Of a stretch of 64,000 nt of DNA, positions 61,771 through 64,000 are shown in pieces (positions within the stretch are counted from its first letter, which is position 1; every line of letters begins with the position of its first letter). A program made the position numbers and the translations under genes. Origin of the DNA: Ruminococcus flavefaciens (lineage in GTDB: Bacteria; Bacillota; Clostridia; Oscillospirales; Ruminococcaceae); the NCBI RefSeq assembly GCF_900143025.1, contig NZ_FRCT01000007.1, positions 62,001 through 126,000 of the forward strand, written 5' to 3'. Under the pieces are notes generated by a model. That model was given only the letters and a program-made list of their open reading frames with translations, ran no database searches and was not told the DNA's origin.

Positions 61771-61803
61771 AAGAGCGGTTCAAATCGAACCGCTCTTTAT
61801 TGC
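61771..61803. terminator. bidirectional terminator downstream of the 519-residue dockerin gene
   Basis: An 11-bp stem AAGAGCGGTTC / GAACCGCTCTT followed by TATTGCTTTTATT on the plus strand; it serves the minus-strand gene ending at 61833. Confidence 0.8.
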
Positions 61804-61832
61804 TTTTATTGATAAAACATACATTGTGACCC

Positions 61833-63392
61833 TTAATTTGCATTAAGAATGAGCTTCTGTATTGCCTGAGCATCTCCAACTGTCAGACCGTCGCCGTCCA
61901 TATCGGCATTCGCCTTGCCCTGTGCTGTAAGGTGAAGCTCTGCTGTACCATTCTCACCATACTTGTTTGGGTTTGCAAGAGCCTGCATGATAAGAACTAC
62001 GTCTGCCATATCTGCCTGACCGTCGCAGTTTGCATCGCCTTTTACATTAATTGCATCATAGACCCAGTATACCTTTTCGCCGTTGATAATGTGCACCATT
62101 GTAAAGAGCTCCCTGATACCGTTCTGCTCGGCAAATTCGATCAACTGCTTCTTCTGCTCAGTCGTTACATTTTCTGTAACGTACTCAATAACGAGAGGCG
62201 GATAGTAGCTCGGGTACTCCGCGCTTGTCAGGCACTTTGCATCAAGACCATTGTCTTCAATATACTTGTTAAGCTTATCCATTGCTTCCTGTACCTCTGC
62301 AGAAACTGTTGTAGTTGTTATTGGTACATCTTTAGGAAGTGTTGTAGTAGTTGTTATCGGTGTATCATTATTTTCTTTCGGCGGATCAGAACAAGCTATG
62401 TAATCGTAGTAGAAGCCTGCAAAATATTCATTGAACTGAACATAGTTCCAAGCCGCATACATACTATTATCCGCCTGAGCTGTTATAGGTATAATCTCAA
62501 AAGCACAGTACTTAGTGTAACCTTCGCCTTTATCTACAGTTAAAGCTCCTCTCTGTTTTATTGCAAACATATCTGTCGGAAGTCCCATTTCTTCGATGAT
62601 CTTGTCATCTTCCCAGCATACCTTGTAATCTTCTGCAAGAGCTTCATTTGATACAGGGAACGGATTAGCTTCAAGAAGGACCCATACTCTTCCGATCTTA
62701 TTCATTTGTGCCATATCATCTTTTGACCATAACCTGTATTTCAGACCTTCTGTCATTTCCCTTTCTGCAAACAAAGCCTTTTGTTCATCAAGTGACATCA
62801 CTCTGATCTCATTGAATGTGATATCAGAGTCGTTGCAATCAACAGGCGTATATCCTAACTCCTCGCCTGATACGAATTCAGACTGCTCGATAACTCCGCC
62901 CTTGATAAGGTCTGTGCCTGCTATCTTGTATATCTGTTCGGGAGTTAATGAGCATCTCAGAGCTGTACCCGTAAAATTCGCCTCTGAAACGTCAATTCCT
63001 ATAAAATCACAGACTTCTTTTGTTTTAGCAGCATAAGCTTCCTCATATTTCTTCTGGGAAAGATCGTTTTTATAAGCTCCGACCATTTCGTTGATCTCTT
63101 CTGCTGAATATAATGATGTATCCAGTGACTCTTTGTATTCCTCCGTTGCTTTGTTTACACGAGGATAGATCTTGGAATAATCGATCCTGAATGTACACCA
63201 CATCATTACGTCTATCTTTTCAAGTCCTGCATTGATGTCATTTTTCAGCTTCTCTGAAATATTAATGTTTTCCTCAGCTTCACTCGTCTGTACCACAGCA
63301 GTCTGATTATCAGCTGCAACAGCAGTGAACGGGACAGCGATACAGCTTGCAAGCATTGAAGCCGTCAGCAGAATATTTATCATTTTTTTCAT
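61833..63392 (-). CDS. secreted dockerin protein of unknown function
   Basis: 519 residues, AAAGGAGG before the ATG. Signal peptide to about residue 26 (INILLTASMLASCIAVPFTAVAA). Residues 40-330 form an unrecognised mostly helical-then-mixed domain, including EKLKNDINAGLEKIDVMMW. A Thr/Pro linker (about 335-365) is followed by a second small alpha/beta region (about 365-440), then a C-terminal dockerin with loops GDANCDGQADMADVVLIMQ and ADMDGDGLTVGDAQAIQKLIL. The start of the mature part and the small second region both combine a helix with a strand pattern, as in propeptide/inhibitor-like folds, but no catalytic motif was found. It should dock onto the same cohesin scaffold as the GH43 protein. 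Confidence 0.8.
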   Translation of the reverse strand: MKKMINILLTASMLASCIAVPFTAVAADNQTAVVQTSEAEENINISEKLKNDINAGLEKIDVMMWCTFRIDYSKIYPRVNKATEEYKESLDTSLYSAEEINEMVGAYKNDLSQKKYEEAYAAKTKEVCDFIGIDVSEANFTGTALRCSLTPEQIYKIAGTDLIKGGVIEQSEFVSGEELGYTPVDCNDSDITFNEIRVMSLDEQKALFAEREMTEGLKYRLWSKDDMAQMNKIGRVWVLLEANPFPVSNEALAEDYKVCWEDDKIIEEMGLPTDMFAIKQRGALTVDKGEGYTKYCAFEIIPITAQADNSMYAAWNYVQFNEYFAGFYYDYIACSDPPKENNDTPITTTTTLPKDVPITTTTVSAEVQEAMDKLNKYIEDNGLDAKCLTSAEYPSYYPPLVIEYVTENVTTEQKKQLIEFAEQNGIRELFTMVHIINGEKVYWVYDAINVKGDANCDGQADMADVVLIMQALANPNKYGENGTAELHLTAQGKANADMDGDGLTVGDAQAIQKLILNAN

Positions 63393-63720
63393 AGTAAGAC
63401 CTCCTTTAAAGGTAATATCGCATAATCAGATATACGATATCGTATAAAGTTTTTGGGAATGTATCTGATGTACTTTTCTTGCCTTTTCACTAATTAGTCG
63501 CAGTTTTCAATACCCAAATCGCATTTTTTTCAAAAAAACTATTCATATCCCCAAAAATATGTTATAATAACTATACAAAGCTCGCTTTTATTGTTCATAT
63601 ACTACAAATTTCAGGATAATTCATACAGAAATGCGATTTTCAAGTGTTTTTTTACGACTAATTGATAGAAGAATGTATTGCTAATTGCATTTCACGATCA
63701 ATTATTGAAGGGAGAATACT
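63393..63720. other. divergent intergenic region before a sigma factor gene
   Basis: AT-rich, no gene. A TATAAT near 63562 with a weak -35 may serve the sigma factor gene; GAAGGGAG precedes its ATG. Confidence 0.5.
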
Positions 63721-64000
63721 ATGAAAAACGGTGCCGAATGTTACAGCCGTTTTCTCTCAGGAGATAAAAAAGCGATCGAAGAAATAATCCGCGATTATAA
63801 AGATGGACTTATTTTTTACCTTTTCAGTATAGTCGGTGATATCCACAGCTCGGAGGAACTGGCTATAGATACATTTATCAAGCTTTTTTCCGAACAGCCC
63901 AAATTCAAGGGTGAAGGAGCCTTCAAGACATGGCTGTACGCCATAGGAAGGCATACTGCTCTCGATCACATCAGAAAATGCTCGAAGCGCCGTGAAGTCG
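63721..64000 (+). CDS. ECF-type sigma factor, N-terminal part (cut by window edge)
   Basis: The 93 visible residues start MKNGAECYSRFLSGDKKAIEEI. They contain sigma region 2: GDIHSSEELAIDTFIKLF, then the -10-recognition region FKTWLYAIGRHTALDHIRK. Region 4 lies beyond the window. It is divergent from the 519-residue dockerin gene. It is a second ECF factor distinct from the one at 2949; both lie next to a dockerin gene, which hints at sigma control of plant-fibre genes. Confidence 0.85.
   Translation, partial: MKNGAECYSRFLSGDKKAIEEIIRDYKDGLIFYLFSIVGDIHSSEELAIDTFIKLFSEQPKFKGEGAFKTWLYAIGRHTALDHIRKCSKRREV

Noticed and set aside
61709..61771. Short plus-strand frame of 20 codons (GTG start) before the hairpin at 61771
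   Set aside because: No ribosome site and no recognised sequence; the residues are plausible as a peptide but cannot be supported.
1..64000. CRISPR array
   Set aside because: No regularly spaced direct repeats with unique spacers were seen; the only short tandem arrays are coding repeats in the CotH gene and the GGCTAA stretch at 6264.

Overview
The window looks like a chromosome segment of a gut or rumen Ruminococcus-type Firmicute (Oscillospiraceae). Evidence: three proteins carry type I dockerin repeats of the ruminococcal kind (GH43-CBM22-dockerin at 1-2494, CotH-dockerin at 41200-44253, unknown-dockerin at 61833-63392), Shine-Dalgarno sites are strong, promoters are TTGACA-17-TATAAT, and the housekeeping genes are Firmicute-like (smpB, ssrA, biotin operon, Trp tRNA). 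The species cannot be fixed by eye.

Layout. 1-6.8 kb: dockerin xylan enzyme, an ECF sigma factor with a membrane partner, smpB, an S66 peptidase and the tmRNA gene. 7.0-14.8 kb: a seven-gene minus-strand operon with its own promoter and terminator. It encodes a degenerate EAL protein, a membrane-anchored TasA-like protein, a SipW-type signal peptidase, a membrane-anchored McrB-like AAA ATPase, a 983-residue fusion of a McrC/DUF2357-like domain, a long coiled coil and a second signal peptidase, and two small proteins. 15.0-22.0 kb: a decayed island holding a truncated second giant surface protein, a STAND-like ATPase with an amber stop, a mobilisation module (mobA with two amber stops, mobC, an overprinted coiled-coil gene) and a parM/parR pair in which parM is broken by a 61-bp repeat. 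22.0-37.3 kb: a surface-fibre cluster with a 3394-residue adhesin, an exported 341-residue protein, and three proteins with the W-F-T box of SipW-processed fibre subunits. 37.5-39.4 kb: a divergent, apparently intact EAL phosphodiesterase gene. The 7-14.8 kb and 22-39 kb blocks read as one c-di-GMP-linked surface-fibre system split by the island; this is the best candidate for an undescribed system.

39.5-44.5 kb: a polysaccharide flippase, the dockerin-CotH protein and tRNA-Trp. 44.5-56.4 kb: a second, heavily decayed integrated element beside the tRNA. It holds a probable type I toxin-antitoxin pair, a family of small hairpin RNAs, four copies of a perfect palindrome, a serine recombinase, a truncated tyrosine integrase fused by deletion to a plasmid-type gene, cell-wall-binding secreted proteins, Toprim, amidoligase and DUF960 genes, and remains of a DUF1998 helicase. 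Its right edge lies in the 3' end of an alpha/beta hydrolase gene. 57.4-61.6 kb: an HTH regulator with the hydrolase, then bioY-bioB-bioD-bioA under a BirA-type operator. 61.8-64 kb: another dockerin protein and the start of a second ECF sigma factor.

All family names come from reading the protein sequences without database searches. Motifs, promoters, repeats, stops and junctions were read directly from the bases.
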